Part shown: in pieces, positions 8,336 through 19,323 of the stretch
Layout: each line of letters starts with the position of its first letter
Numbering within the stretch: position 1 is the stretch's first letter
From: an uncultured Pseudomonadota bacterium
GTDB lineage: Bacteria; Pseudomonadota; Gammaproteobacteria; Methylococcales; Methylomonadaceae
Direction of reading: 5' to 3'
Length of the DNA stretch: 33,850 nucleotides
Assembly: GCA_903848905.1 (NCBI GenBank)
Contig: CAINHP010000002.1
Coordinates: 1-33,850, forward strand
Notes under the pieces: model-generated
The model's database searches: none
Seen by the model: only the letters and a program-made list of their open reading frames with translations
Told to the model about the DNA's origin: nothing
Program-made: the position numbers and the translations under genes

Positions 8336-9708
8336 ATTTCAAATAAAATATCCAGCATTTCCATTAGCGTCGTCACGCCGTAGATTGTCAAACCTGGAAT
8401 GACATTTTTGGGTGCATTGGCTTTAGGAATGACGGCTTTTTTAAACCCATGTTTAGCCGCATCATTTAAACGCGCATGACCGTTTGCCACAGGGCGGATT
8501 TCACCATTGAGTCCCAATTCACCAAAGAAAAACGCTTCTTGCGATACCACTTTGTTTCGCAAACTCGACACGATACAGGCTACAATGGCAAGGTCTGAGC
8601 TGGTTTCGCTAACGCGAATACCGCCGACGACGTTAGCGTAAATTTCATCACTAGCCGTGGATAGTCCACCGTGGCGCGACAGCACTGCAAGCAACATAGC
8701 AAGGCGATTTTGATCAAGACCGACGGCTAATCGACGAGGATTGCCGTATTGGCAATCAGTCACCAAGGCTTGTATTTCAACAAGCAGGGGGCGTGTGCCT
8801 TCCCAAAGAACAGTAACAACGCTACCTGATGAGGGTGTTTCAGCGCGATTTAAAAACATTGCTGAGGGATTTTTCACTTCTTTTAGACCAGCGCCGTCCA
8901 TCGCAAAAAAACCTAACTCCCCAACACTTCCAAAACGATTTTTATCAGCACGTAGAACCCGATAACGTGCATCATCCGTTGAGGCAAGCATCACTTGTGT
9001 ATCGACAATATGGCTAAGGGTCATCGGGCCTGCGAGTGAATGATCTTTGGTGACGTGACCGACCATGAAAATCGACACATTATGTTGCTTGGCGTATTGG
9101 GTGAGATAACTCGCTGATTCTCGCACTTGCGAGACACTGCCAGCGGCCGATTCGCAGTGCGGTGCATACATCACTTGAATTGAATCAATGACAAGCATTT
9201 GTGGTGCGATGTCGTTTAAGACATCACAAATACGCTCCACTGACGTCTCAGCCAGCATGAATATTTTATCAGCGGGTAATTTCAACCGATTGGCGCGTTC
9301 TGCAATTTGCTGAAGGGATTCTTCACCTGATACATACAAGACTGAAATATCGCGTGCGGCAATGTTTGCAATGGCTTGAAGCAAAAGTGTACTTTTTCCC
9401 GCACCCGGTGCGCCGCCAATCAATACCACACTGCCGCGGACAATTCCGCCACCTAAAACGCGATCAAATTCAGAAATTCCGCTGGAAATGCGCTCCGCTT
9501 GTGATAAATTGACATCAGATAAACGTTTTACTTCAGAGTGATTGCCTGCATAACCGCTACTTGGCGGGTGTTTTTCTAAGGCTGCGGGCGCAAGGCGAAT
9601 CTCTTTAATGGTGTTCCATTCGCCACAACTCGCACATTGTCCGTTCCAGCGTGGATAATCTGCGCCACATTGATCGCAGACGAAAGCGGTTTTTGTTTTT
9701 TTGCTCAT
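8332..9708 (-). CDS. radA: DNA repair protein RadA
   Basis: N-terminal CDQCGADYPRWNGQCASCGEWNT zinc motif, GGAPGAGKSTLLLQ Walker A, KNRFGSVGELGFF. MSKKTKTAFVC start preferred over the ORF-track start at 9744. Confidence 0.95.
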   Translation of the reverse strand: MSKKTKTAFVCDQCGADYPRWNGQCASCGEWNTIKEIRLAPAALEKHPPSSGYAGNHSEVKRLSDVNLSQAERISSGISEFDRVLGGGIVRGSVVLIGGAPGAGKSTLLLQAIANIAARDISVLYVSGEESLQQIAERANRLKLPADKIFMLAETSVERICDVLNDIAPQMLVIDSIQVMYAPHCESAAGSVSQVRESASYLTQYAKQHNVSIFMVGHVTKDHSLAGPMTLSHIVDTQVMLASTDDARYRVLRADKNRFGSVGELGFFAMDGAGLKEVKNPSAMFLNRAETPSSGSVVTVLWEGTRPLLVEIQALVTDCQYGNPRRLAVGLDQNRLAMLLAVLSRHGGLSTASDEIYANVVGGIRVSETSSDLAIVACIVSSLRNKVVSQEAFFFGELGLNGEIRPVANGHARLNDAAKHGFKKAVIPKANAPKNVIPGLTIYGVTTLMEMLDILFEI

Positions 9709-9752
9709 GGAGAGAATTCGTTGGATTAAGCGTATTTTTAACAAGAGTTTAG

Positions 9753-10463
<711 letters not shown>

Positions 10464-10468
10464 GAAAA

Positions 10469-11881
10469 ATGGCAGGGAAAACGTTATACGATAAACTTTG
10501 GGCAGACCATGTTGTGCATACGGAAGATGATGGCTCGTGTTTAATTTATATTGATCGGCATTTAGTGCATGAAGTTACCTCACCGCAAGCCTTTGACGGC
10601 CTGCGTTTAGCAAATAGATTGCCTTGGCGCGTTTCACGTAACTTAGCGGTTGCAGATCATAACGTCCCAACGAATCATCGTGATCGTGGGATTGAAGATC
10701 CCGTTTCGCGTTTGCAAGTAGAAACGCTCGATAAGAATTGCGCCGAATTTGGCATTACCGAATTTGGTATGAATGATATTCGCCAAGGTATTGTGCATGT
10801 TATCGGCCCAGAGCAAGGTGCAACGCTACCTGGTATGACGGTGGTTTGTGGTGATTCACATACTTCAACGCATGGTGCATCCGGCGCGTTAGCGTTTGGG
10901 ATTGGCACATCTGAAGTGGAACACGTGCTTGCCACGCAATGTTTAGTACAGAAAAAAGCCAAAAATTTATTGATTAGCGTCAATGGTCAAGTCGGTGCGG
11001 GCGTGAGCGCAAAAGATATTGTACTCGCCATTATCGGTCAAATCGGCACAGCCGGAGGTAATGGCTACACGATTGAATTTGGTGGAAGTGCCATTCGTGC
11101 GCTGTCAATGGAAGGTCGCATGACGGTTTGTAACATGGCTATTGAAGCGGGTGCGCGTGCAGGTTTAGTAGCCGTTGACGAGATTACCATTGATTATTAT
11201 CGCAATCGTCCGCTCTCACCTAAGGGGGATGATTGGTTTATGGCGGAGCGCGTTTGGCAACATTTGCATTCAGATAAAGAGGCGGTTTTCGATAAAGTCG
11301 TCAATATTGATGCAACGCAGATTAAACCGCAAGTCACATGGGGAACATCACCTGAATTAGTGGTTGCAATTGATGCAAACGTTCCTAATCCAGCAGACGA
11401 ATCCGATGCCGTGAAAGTGCAAAGTATGCAACGAGCTCTTGATTATATGGGGTTGCATGCGGGTCAAAAAATGACCGATATTCATATTGATAAAGTGTTT
11501 ATTGGCTCATGTACCAATTCGCGTATTGAAGATTTGCGTGCGGCAGCGGTCGTTGTCGAAGGTAAAAAAGTGGCAGCGAACGTGAAATTAGCGCTAATTG
11601 TTCCCGGTTCAGGTCTTGTCAAAGCACAAGCAGAATCAGAAGGCTTAGATAAAATTTTCATTGATGCAGGATTTGAATGGCGCGACGCGGGTTGTTCTAT
11701 GTGTCTTGCGATGAATGCAGATCGTTTAGAAGAAGGTGAGCGCTGCGCATCGACATCGAATCGTAATTTTGAAGGACGACAGGGTTATGGTGGACGGACA
11801 CATTTAGTGAGTCCTGCGATGGCCGCTGCAGCTGGTATTGCTGGGCATTTTGTGGATGTTAGTACATGGACGGGAGAATAA
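10469..11881 (+). CDS. leuC: 3-isopropylmalate dehydratase large subunit
   Basis: [68 protein letters not shown]. Confidence 0.97.
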   Translation: MAGKTLYDKLWADHVVHTEDDGSCLIYIDRHLVHEVTSPQAFDGLRLANRLPWRVSRNLAVADHNVPTNHRDRGIEDPVSRLQVETLDKNCAEFGITEFGMNDIRQGIVHVIGPEQGATLPGMTVVCGDSHTSTHGASGALAFGIGTSEVEHVLATQCLVQKKAKNLLISVNGQVGAGVSAKDIVLAIIGQIGTAGGNGYTIEFGGSAIRALSMEGRMTVCNMAIEAGARAGLVAVDEITIDYYRNRPLSPKGDDWFMAERVWQHLHSDKEAVFDKVVNIDATQIKPQVTWGTSPELVVAIDANVPNPADESDAVKVQSMQRALDYMGLHAGQKMTDIHIDKVFIGSCTNSRIEDLRAAAVVVEGKKVAANVKLALIVPGSGLVKAQAESEGLDKIFIDAGFEWRDAGCSMCLAMNADRLEEGERCASTSNRNFEGRQGYGGRTHLVSPAMAAAAGIAGHFVDVSTWTGE

Positions 11882-11885
11882 AAAC

Positions 11886-12521
11886 ATGAGAGCGTTTACA
11901 ACATTAACTTCCCTTGTCGTGCCACTTGATCGCGCAAATGTAGACACTGACGCAATTATTCCAAAACAATTTTTAAAATCGATTCGTCGCACGGGTTTTG
12001 GTGTGTACTTGTTTGATGAATGGCGCTATTTAGATCAAGGGCAACCCGATATGGATTGCTCGCGTCGACCTATTAACAAAGAGTTTGTACTCAATAAACC
12101 GCAATATAAAACCGCGCAAATTCTGCTCACACGCGAAAATTTTGGCTGTGGTTCATCGCGGGAACACGCGCCTTGGGCACTTGAAGATTACGGTTTTCGT
12201 GCGATTATTGCACCGAGTTTTGCCGATATTTTCTACAATAATTGCTTTAAAAATGGGTTATTGCCTATCGCACTCGACGCGGATACGGTAGATGCGCTGT
12301 TTAAAGAATTAACAGACGATTATGTGTTAACGATTGATTTATCTGTGCAAACCATTACGACGCCAAGCGGCAAAGTGATTGTTTTTGCGGTGGATGAAAA
12401 TCGCAAATTTCGTTTGCTCAATGGACTCGATGATATTGGTTTAACGCTCAAGCAAGCGGATAAAATTCACGAATATGAAGCACAACGCGCAAAACGTGCG
12501 CCTTGGTTGTTTGCTCAGTAA
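11886..12521 (+). CDS. leuD: 3-isopropylmalate dehydratase small subunit
   Basis: [55 protein letters not shown] at 11886 preferred over 11838, which overlaps leuC. Confidence 0.96.
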   Translation: MRAFTTLTSLVVPLDRANVDTDAIIPKQFLKSIRRTGFGVYLFDEWRYLDQGQPDMDCSRRPINKEFVLNKPQYKTAQILLTRENFGCGSSREHAPWALEDYGFRAIIAPSFADIFYNNCFKNGLLPIALDADTVDALFKELTDDYVLTIDLSVQTITTPSGKVIVFAVDENRKFRLLNGLDDIGLTLKQADKIHEYEAQRAKRAPWLFAQ

Positions 12522-12537
12522 CATTAGGTGCTAACGA

Positions 12538-12723
12538 ATGAGTGAAATTATTTTTTTAGTCGAAGATGACGAAGACGGCGGTTTTATTGCCAAAGCCTTA
12601 TCTGCGTCTATTTATACGCAAGCAGATACTATTGAAGAGTTACGTGTGAATATTAAGGATGCTGTATCTTGTCATTTTGAAAATAATACAAATCATTCCA
12701 AACTGGTTCACTTATATTTTTAA
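12538..12723 (+). CDS. Orphan HicB-like small protein (antitoxin-fold family)
   Basis: 61 aa: MSEIIFLVEDDEDGGFIAKALSASIYTQADTIEELRVNIKDAVSCHF, a HicB-type partial RNase H fold pattern; no HicA-like ORF adjacent. Confidence 0.65.
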   Translation: MSEIIFLVEDDEDGGFIAKALSASIYTQADTIEELRVNIKDAVSCHFENNTNHSKLVHLYF

Positions 12724-12764
12724 TACGCAATCAAAAAAAATTAACAAAAAAGGTTTTTACATAG

Positions 12765-13850
12765 ATGACAAAAAAAATTGCAGTTTTACCCGGTGACGGG
12801 ATTGGAACAGAAATTGTTGAACAGGCAATTAAAGTGTTAGATTTTCTTAACACAGATATGAATTTAGGATTTGAGTTTGAAAATGGATTAATTGGTGGCG
12901 CGGCGTATGATGTCCATGGCACGCCATTTCCACAACAAACTATTGATTTAGTCAAACCCGCTGACGCCATTTTACTTGGTGCTGTAGGTGGTTATAAATG
13001 GGAATCACTTGATATTTCAGTTCGCCCAGAAAAAGGTCTACTCGGTCTGCGTTCAACATTGAATTTATTTTCAAACTTGCGTCCTGCCATTTTGTATCCA
13101 CAACTCGCTGATGCGTCAACACTAAAACCTGAAGTGGTTTCTGGCCTTGATTTAATGATTGTGCGTGAATTGACTGGCGGTATTTATTTTGGTCAACCAC
13201 GTGGCGTGCGTGTACTTGAAAATGGCGAGCGTCAGGGTTTCAATACAGCCACTTATACAGAATCTGAAGTCCGTCGTATTGGACATTCGGCTTTTAGAAT
13301 TGCCCAAAAACGCCATAAAAAATTATGTTCAGTAGATAAAGCGAACGTGTTGGAATGTACGGAGTTTTGGCGCGAAATCATGATTGATTTAAGCAAAGAA
13401 TATCCCGATGTAACGCTTTCTCACATGTATGTTGACAATGCAGCGATGCAGCTTGTTCGTGCGCCTAAACAATTTGATGTGATTGTTACGAGTAATCTGT
13501 TTGGTGATGTGTTGTCAGATTGTGCATCAATGTTGACAGGATCAATTGGTATGTTGCCTTCTGCGTCACTTGATGAACACGGCAAAGGGATGTATGAACC
13601 TATTCACGGCAGTGCGCCTGATATTGCAGGTCAAGATATTGCCAATCCATTAGCGACGATTTTATCTGTTGCGATGATGCTGCGTTATACGTTCAACAAC
13701 GAAGCAGCGGCATTACGTATTGAAAAAGCGGTGAATGATGCACTGGATTCGAATGTGCGTACAGCTGATATTTACGCGGCAGGCACGCAAAAAGTAAGTT
13801 GTTCACAAATGGGCGACGCTGTCGTGTCAGCGCTCAAAAACAGAGGCTAG
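12765..13850 (+). CDS. leuB: 3-isopropylmalate dehydrogenase
   Basis: [52 protein letters not shown]. Confidence 0.97.
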   Translation: MTKKIAVLPGDGIGTEIVEQAIKVLDFLNTDMNLGFEFENGLIGGAAYDVHGTPFPQQTIDLVKPADAILLGAVGGYKWESLDISVRPEKGLLGLRSTLNLFSNLRPAILYPQLADASTLKPEVVSGLDLMIVRELTGGIYFGQPRGVRVLENGERQGFNTATYTESEVRRIGHSAFRIAQKRHKKLCSVDKANVLECTEFWREIMIDLSKEYPDVTLSHMYVDNAAMQLVRAPKQFDVIVTSNLFGDVLSDCASMLTGSIGMLPSASLDEHGKGMYEPIHGSAPDIAGQDIANPLATILSVAMMLRYTFNNEAAALRIEKAVNDALDSNVRTADIYAAGTQKVSCSQMGDAVVSALKNRG

Positions 13851-13853
13851 GGA

Positions 13854-14876
13854 ATGAGCAAAACATATAATATTGCTGTCGTTGGTGCGACAGGCGCCGT
13901 GGGCGAAATGATGCTCTCTATTTTAGAGGAGCGTCATTTTCCTGTGGGTGAAGTGTATGCGTTAGCGAGTGCAAACTCAGTGGGTAAACGTTTACCTTTC
14001 AAAGGCGGTACGCTTAAAGTTGAAGATTTGGCGACATTTGATTTTTCAAAAGTGCAAATTGGTCTGTTTTCACCGGGTGCGTCGGTTTCAGAAATTTATG
14101 CGCCTATCGCTGCTGCGGCAGGCTGCGTAGTGATTGATAATACATCTCAATTCCGCTACGACGATGATATTCCGCTCGTTGTGCCTGAAGTCAATCCACA
14201 GGCGATTGCGCAATATAAAACACGCGGCATTATTGCTAATCCAAATTGCTCAACGATTCAAATGCTCGTGGCATTAAAACCTATTTATGATGCGGTCGGC
14301 ATTACACGTATTAACGTGGCGACCTATCAAGCGGTATCGGGAACAGGTAAAGAAGCCATTGAAGAATTAGGGCGTCAAACATCGAATATCTTCAATTTAC
14401 AGTCATTTGAACCTAGTGTGTATCCAAAGCAAATTGCGTTTAATGTATTACCGCAAATTGATGTCTTTATGGAAAATGGTTACACCAAAGAAGAAATGAA
14501 AATGGTGTGGGAAACCCAAAAAATTATGGGCGACAGCAACATTTTAGTGAACGCAACAGCGGTGCGTGTGCCTGTTTTTTATGGTCACTCTGAAGCGGTG
14601 CATATTGAAACGCGCGATAAAATTAGTGCAAGTGAAGTGCGTGCTTTGCTTGAAAAAGCCGATGGCGTAACGGTTGTTGATGAGCGTGTTAACGGGGGTT
14701 ATCCAACCGCTGTGACGCATTCAGCAGGCCATGATGCCACGTTTGTGGGTCGAATTCGTGAAGATATTTCACATCCACGCGGTATTGATTTGTGGGTCGT
14801 ATCAGATAATATTCGCAAAGGCGCAGCACTCAATAGTATTCAAATCGCTGAAGTATTAATACGCGATTATCTCTAA
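13854..14876 (+). CDS. asd: Aspartate-semialdehyde dehydrogenase
   Basis: VVGATGAVGEMMLSILEER, IIANPNCSTIQMLVALKPI, TYQAVSGTGKEAIEEL. Confidence 0.95.
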   Translation: MSKTYNIAVVGATGAVGEMMLSILEERHFPVGEVYALASANSVGKRLPFKGGTLKVEDLATFDFSKVQIGLFSPGASVSEIYAPIAAAAGCVVIDNTSQFRYDDDIPLVVPEVNPQAIAQYKTRGIIANPNCSTIQMLVALKPIYDAVGITRINVATYQAVSGTGKEAIEELGRQTSNIFNLQSFEPSVYPKQIAFNVLPQIDVFMENGYTKEEMKMVWETQKIMGDSNILVNATAVRVPVFYGHSEAVHIETRDKISASEVRALLEKADGVTVVDERVNGGYPTAVTHSAGHDATFVGRIREDISHPRGIDLWVVSDNIRKGAALNSIQIAEVLIRDYL

Positions 14877-14920
14877 TGTTATCGCGGTAGGTTATTTTTA
14901 AAGTAAGGTGAAACGGTTCT

Positions 14921-16606
14921 ATGCCTCTTATTAGTTTTATTATGACGTTTTGGCTGGTGATGTGCTCGCCAGTGGCTTTTGCAACAGATATTACAGTTTC
15001 TGTGGATCGTCATCCGATAAGTTTGGATGAATCGTTTCAAATTATTTTTACGGCGCCCAGTTCACCCGATGCTGATCCCGATTTTAGTCCGCTTGAACAA
15101 GATTTTACGATTATTTCGCAAAGTCAAAATAGCAGCTCATCATGGGTAAATGGGCAATCACGTCAGAAAATTGAATGGGTTGTGAATGTCACGGCAAATG
15201 ATTCGGGTAATTTAATTATTCCTGTTATTAAATTTGGCCATGATGCGAGTCACGCGCTGCCCATTTCAATTTTGCCTAGCTCAGCAAACAAAGGTGTGCA
15301 AGACGATGACGATTTATTCTTGGAAGTGACGGCAACACCCGAAAAACCCATGATTCAATCGCAAGTGCTTTATACACTGAAATTATTTCGGAAAATTGAT
15401 TTAGCGAAAGCGAGTTTGAGTGATCCTGAATTAAATGACGCGGTGATTGAAAAACTCGGTGATGATGCTAATTACACCACGCAAGTGAGTGGCGTGACAT
15501 ATATGGTCATTGAGCGTAAATATGCCATTTTTCCACAAAAAAGCGGTGTGATTACCATCAAGCCGCTCGTTTTAACCGCGGACGTGATTTCACGTGGTCG
15601 ACAAAATCCCAATTCGTTTTTTAATTCACAAATGACGCAGCGTCGCATTGTCAAATCCAATGCCGTGACGCTCAATGTTCAAGCTATTCCAAGTACGTTC
15701 GCTGGGCATTGGCTTGCAGCTGAGCATGTTGAGCTGACACAAACATGGTCAGATGATACGTCGCAAATGAAAGTGGGTGAGCCGCTAACGCGTACGATTA
15801 AACTCGTGGCAAATGGGTCAACCGTTGGACAGTTGCCTGAACTCAATACCGCCAAACTGGATCCACAGCTCAAAGCCTATAATGATCAACCTGTTTTGCA
15901 AGAAATGAAAAAATCCGATGGTTTAATGGCTATTCGTGAAGAAAAAATTGCCTTGATTCCATCCAAAACAGGGGATTATACGTTGCCAGCAATTCATGTT
16001 GCCTGGTTTAACACTAAAACGCAGCGCATGGAAAGTGCTGATTTACCGGAAACCGTGTTGCATGCCACCGCCAATGAAAATGGCTTACAAACACAAGTCA
16101 CGCCAGCCCAATCTAACCAAGCATCCACTGCAAATGAGTTTGCACTCACACCAAGTAATTCATCAAATGAATCGGGTACTTGGAAAGGCATTGCTATTTT
16201 TTCTAGTATCGGTTGGCTGATCACGTTGGGGCTTTTAGCAGTAAAATGGTTTATTTCGCGTCGAAAAGTGGTTGAGGTTATCGAAACGCCAGCGGAAATA
16301 TCACTTAAAATGTGCTCAAAATTGTTGAAGAAAGCCTGTTTAAGCAATGATAAACAAGCGGCAAAAGAAGCATTGCTTCACTGGGGGAAAATTCAATTTA
16401 ACGCCACTAGTTTAGGGGCGATTGCGCCGCATTGTGAAGCGCGTTTGCGTGATGCCATTTTAGAACTCAATACCGCGCTTTACAGTCAACATAATGTCGC
16501 ATGGGAAGGTAAAAAACTTTTTCAAGGATTTAGTGAAAATGCGGCTCGCGCTAAATTGTCTAGTCGCAGCGAAGATGACGTATTAAAAACGCTTTATCGT
16601 TTGTAA
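14921..16606 (+). CDS. BatD-like (oxygen tolerance family) membrane-anchored protein
   Basis: Signal peptide; SVDRHPISLDESFQIIF, DFSPLEQDFTIISQSQNSSSSWVNGQ, NLIIPVIKFG; one TM near 16190-16250. Confidence 0.8.
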   Translation: MPLISFIMTFWLVMCSPVAFATDITVSVDRHPISLDESFQIIFTAPSSPDADPDFSPLEQDFTIISQSQNSSSSWVNGQSRQKIEWVVNVTANDSGNLIIPVIKFGHDASHALPISILPSSANKGVQDDDDLFLEVTATPEKPMIQSQVLYTLKLFRKIDLAKASLSDPELNDAVIEKLGDDANYTTQVSGVTYMVIERKYAIFPQKSGVITIKPLVLTADVISRGRQNPNSFFNSQMTQRRIVKSNAVTLNVQAIPSTFAGHWLAAEHVELTQTWSDDTSQMKVGEPLTRTIKLVANGSTVGQLPELNTAKLDPQLKAYNDQPVLQEMKKSDGLMAIREEKIALIPSKTGDYTLPAIHVAWFNTKTQRMESADLPETVLHATANENGLQTQVTPAQSNQASTANEFALTPSNSSNESGTWKGIAIFSSIGWLITLGLLAVKWFISRRKVVEVIETPAEISLKMCSKLLKKACLSNDKQAAKEALLHWGKIQFNATSLGAIAPHCEARLRDAILELNTALYSQHNVAWEGKKLFQGFSENAARAKLSSRSEDDVLKTLYRL

Positions 16607-17535
16607 TGTTTTTACCCAAAGATTTTATTCAAACCGCGCAAGGACTTTTATTTGCTGTTGTTGTCGCAGGCGTTGAAGAAAACAAAGTCCGTTGCTTTTT
16701 GCGTTATGTGTGCCATGAAAATGGACAATGGCGAAAAATCGCTACCGATCAAGCCAATGCGCTATTAACGGCGCATTATCCCTTTTATTGTTTTCATTCC
16801 CCTTCGTTGGATGCGTTTTTGCATGGCGTTTCACTCGATGCGGTTACCCATCATCATCGACCTACTGAGCGCTTAACTCAGCTTTTACATGAAAAGACTC
16901 ATGACGCGATTGAAAAAGATTGCGTGGATTTATGTCGGTTATTTGAAACGCAGGGCGTTGATTTATCGAAAGTAGGCGTAACAGGTTCACTGCTTATTTC
17001 ACAGCAAAATACGAATTCAGATATTGATTTAGTGTGTTATGACTTGGCTGTTTTTACACAATGCCGCGCCACGCTGAGAGAATTACTCGCGCAACACACA
17101 TTGACCGATTTAAGCGAAACGGATTGGCAAGCGTCTTATGAACGACGTGATTGTGAATTAGATTTTGACTCTTATGTGTGGCATGAGCGTCGCAAATTCA
17201 ATAAAGCGTTAATTAACGGACGTAAATTTGATTTAAGTTTGGTTGAGCCACAACCCATTTCTACTATTTCTTATCGTAAATGTGGCGCGATAACCTTATC
17301 TGTGCGCGTGAAAGATGATGCTCGCGCGTTTTGTTACCCAGCGGAGTTTCAATTAGCGCATCCGCGCATTCAAAGCGTGGTGTGTTTTACCGCCACTTAT
17401 ACGGGGCAAGCGATAGTGGGTGAAATGATTGAAATTGCTGGCATGCTTGAAGAAGATGAACACGGCAATCAGCGTATTGTCGTGGGATCAAGTCGAGAAG
17501 CGCAAGGTGAATATATCAAAGTGATACGCGCATGA
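16606..17535 (+). CDS. Nucleotidyltransferase-domain protein
   Basis: VTGSLLISQQNTNSDIDLVCYD (GS...DxD) and C-terminal IVVGSSREAQGEYIKV; start overlaps the batD-like stop (TAATG). Confidence 0.8.
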   Translation: MFLPKDFIQTAQGLLFAVVVAGVEENKVRCFLRYVCHENGQWRKIATDQANALLTAHYPFYCFHSPSLDAFLHGVSLDAVTHHHRPTERLTQLLHEKTHDAIEKDCVDLCRLFETQGVDLSKVGVTGSLLISQQNTNSDIDLVCYDLAVFTQCRATLRELLAQHTLTDLSETDWQASYERRDCELDFDSYVWHERRKFNKALINGRKFDLSLVEPQPISTISYRKCGAITLSVRVKDDARAFCYPAEFQLAHPRIQSVVCFTATYTGQAIVGEMIEIAGMLEEDEHGNQRIVVGSSREAQGEYIKVIRA

Positions 17536-18173
17536 ATTTACGCGATTTTGACGCGGTTATTTTTGATTTAGATGGGTTAATTCTCGATACCGAGCCAACG
17601 TATTTTATCGCATGGCAAAAAGCAGCGGCGCAAATGGGATTTGATTTACCGTTTGAATTTTTTACGCATTTTTCTGGGCTTTCATATGTGGAAATTCGAG
17701 CGCATTTTCAATCGCAATGTGGTGAGGATTTTGATTTTGATTTGTTTCATGTGACGAGCAGTCAATGTTGGCGTGACATTGTTTTGCATCAAGGGATTGC
17801 CGTTAAACGGGGTGTACTCAATGTGGTTGCGCGGTTAAACGCTAAAAAAATACCTTATTGCATCGCGACGAATAGTCCGCGTGTGAATGCGCTGGAATGC
17901 TTAGCCTTAGCAAAAATAGACCATGTATTTCCCCTGGTCATCGGGAGAGATGATGTGATTCACGGTAAACCGATGCCGGATATTTTTTTCAAAGCGGCTG
18001 AGATGCTGGCGGTAAATATTCAATCATGCGTGGTGCTTGAAGATTCTCCTACGGGTGTTCAAGCCGCAAATCGGGCAGGGGCGTTCACGGTATTTGTGCC
18101 GTCGGCTTTTCCTGTGGATTTGCAGGCAAAAGCGCTTGCTGATTTAACGTTAGCGCATTTGGATGAATTGTGA
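17532..18173 (+). CDS. HAD-superfamily hydrolase (beta-phosphoglucomutase-like)
   Basis: AVIFDLDGLILDTEPTYF, CIATNSPR, GKPMPDIFFKAAEML, VVLEDSPTGVQAANRAG; ATGA overlap with the upstream gene. Confidence 0.9.
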   Translation: MNLRDFDAVIFDLDGLILDTEPTYFIAWQKAAAQMGFDLPFEFFTHFSGLSYVEIRAHFQSQCGEDFDFDLFHVTSSQCWRDIVLHQGIAVKRGVLNVVARLNAKKIPYCIATNSPRVNALECLALAKIDHVFPLVIGRDDVIHGKPMPDIFFKAAEMLAVNIQSCVVLEDSPTGVQAANRAGAFTVFVPSAFPVDLQAKALADLTLAHLDEL

Positions 18174-18196
18174 AATGGCTTTTATTTGCGATTTTT

Positions 18197-18652
18197 TTAA
18201 GAATAGGATTTAGCGAACTTTTTCACATGATTAAACATTTCCAGCAAATTACCCGCTAGTCTATAGGACTGATTTAAAAGGCTAGTCTGCAACGCTAAAT
18301 CATCGGGGTAATCGTGAGAAAACGCATTATGAACTTCTCGTAGTAGCAGCCGATCGTCTGCGCTGTGAATAGCGCCAATTTGTTCTAATCGATTTAATTT
18401 ATCAATAAACGCTTTTAAGTCCCCTTGTTCTTTCGTGGCTTCGAGAACAGCAGGGAATGGCTTTGCACCAATTGCATCCTGTCATTTACCAAAGCGTGTT
18501 GAAAATTGGTTGAGAATCGCAATATCGACATCGGATAAATTTTCTAAACTACTAGCCGAAAGCGGGAAATGGTTTTGTAATGCGGTCATTGCCCAATTTA
18601 AACGATCCGCATGGCGATCGCAGATTTAAATAATTTCAATCATCGGGTTCAT
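18197..18652 (-). pseudogene. HEPN-domain protein (nucleotidyltransferase-partner / HepT-like), interrupted by two in-frame stops
   Basis: My minus-strand translation: MNPMIEII*ICDRHADRLNWAMTALQNHFPLSASSLENLSDVDIAILNQFSTRFGK*QDAIGAKPFPAVLEATKEQGDLKAFIDKLNRLEQIGAIHSADDRLLLREVHNAFSHDYPDDLALQTSLLNQSYRLAGNLLEMFNHVKKFAKSYS*; stops at 18626-18628 (TAA) and 18482-18484 (TGA), frame otherwise intact over 152 codons. Confidence 0.8.
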
Positions 18653-18954
18653 TGTAATTGAATACCCGTATCTTTATCGATGCCATAAATAGGAAGTATG
18701 TTAGTATTTTCTAAACGGAGTACGACATCAATTCTTTGCTCACCCAGTTCAGAATGAAGTGAACGCAAAAAGTGTAATTTTGCCATGGCGATCAGTGAAA
18801 TGTCTTGATTTTCGGGTTCGATATAAAGATCAATGTCGCCGCCACGTTTTGTATCATCCACACGCGAACCAAATAATCAAACATGCGTCATCTCACCGAA
18901 ATAGAGACGCGCCCTTTCGCAAATGGTTTGCTGTTGAAAATACGTTAAACGCAT
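18649..18954 (-). pseudogene. MNT-type minimal nucleotidyltransferase (antitoxin-like), interrupted by one in-frame TGA
   Basis: MRLTYFQQQTICERARLYFGEMTHV*LFGSRVDDTKRGGDIDLYIEPENQ...; GSR and DxD motifs present; TGA at 18877-18879; ATGA overlap with the HEPN frame. Confidence 0.82.
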
Positions 18955-18994
18955 CTGGCTATTCTCTCTGTTGAATGTACTTTTAGACTACAAT

Positions 18995-19120
18995 TTAAGC
19001 AAAAACCAACTTAATCAGCATAACATATGATATTGCAATTAATCCTAAAAATGCTCGATTCTTTATTTTTGTATTCTGCATATCTTGTTGCATCATTGAA
19101 AGTTGGGTAATTATTTGCAT
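18995..19120 (-). CDS. Possible small single-TM protein or remnant
   Basis: 41 aa MQIITQLSMMQQDMQNTKIKNRAFLGLIAISYVMLIKLVFA; not in the ORF track; sense frame continues upstream across a TAA at 19121-19123 to 19186. Confidence 0.35.
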   Translation of the reverse strand: MQIITQLSMMQQDMQNTKIKNRAFLGLIAISYVMLIKLVFA

Positions 19121-19323
19121 TTAAGAATCTTTTATTTTTAATTCCGTTTGCAATATTCTTGCATAAAGTGATTTATTGGTAACTGCTCAATTTACACCAA
19201 AATAAATCTTTCCTTTTTACTTTTTTCATTTAAATTATTAACTGCTTGGTCGATAACGCTGTTTCCTAGAATCTAAAATTAAACGTTTTTTTCCACAAAT
19301 TTAAAAATTTTCGGTGATTTATT

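Noticed and set aside
18435-18974. Plus-strand ORFs 18435-18629 and 18759-18974
   Set aside because: They are antisense to the MNT/HEPN frames, which translate to recognisable motifs; the plus-strand peptides show none.
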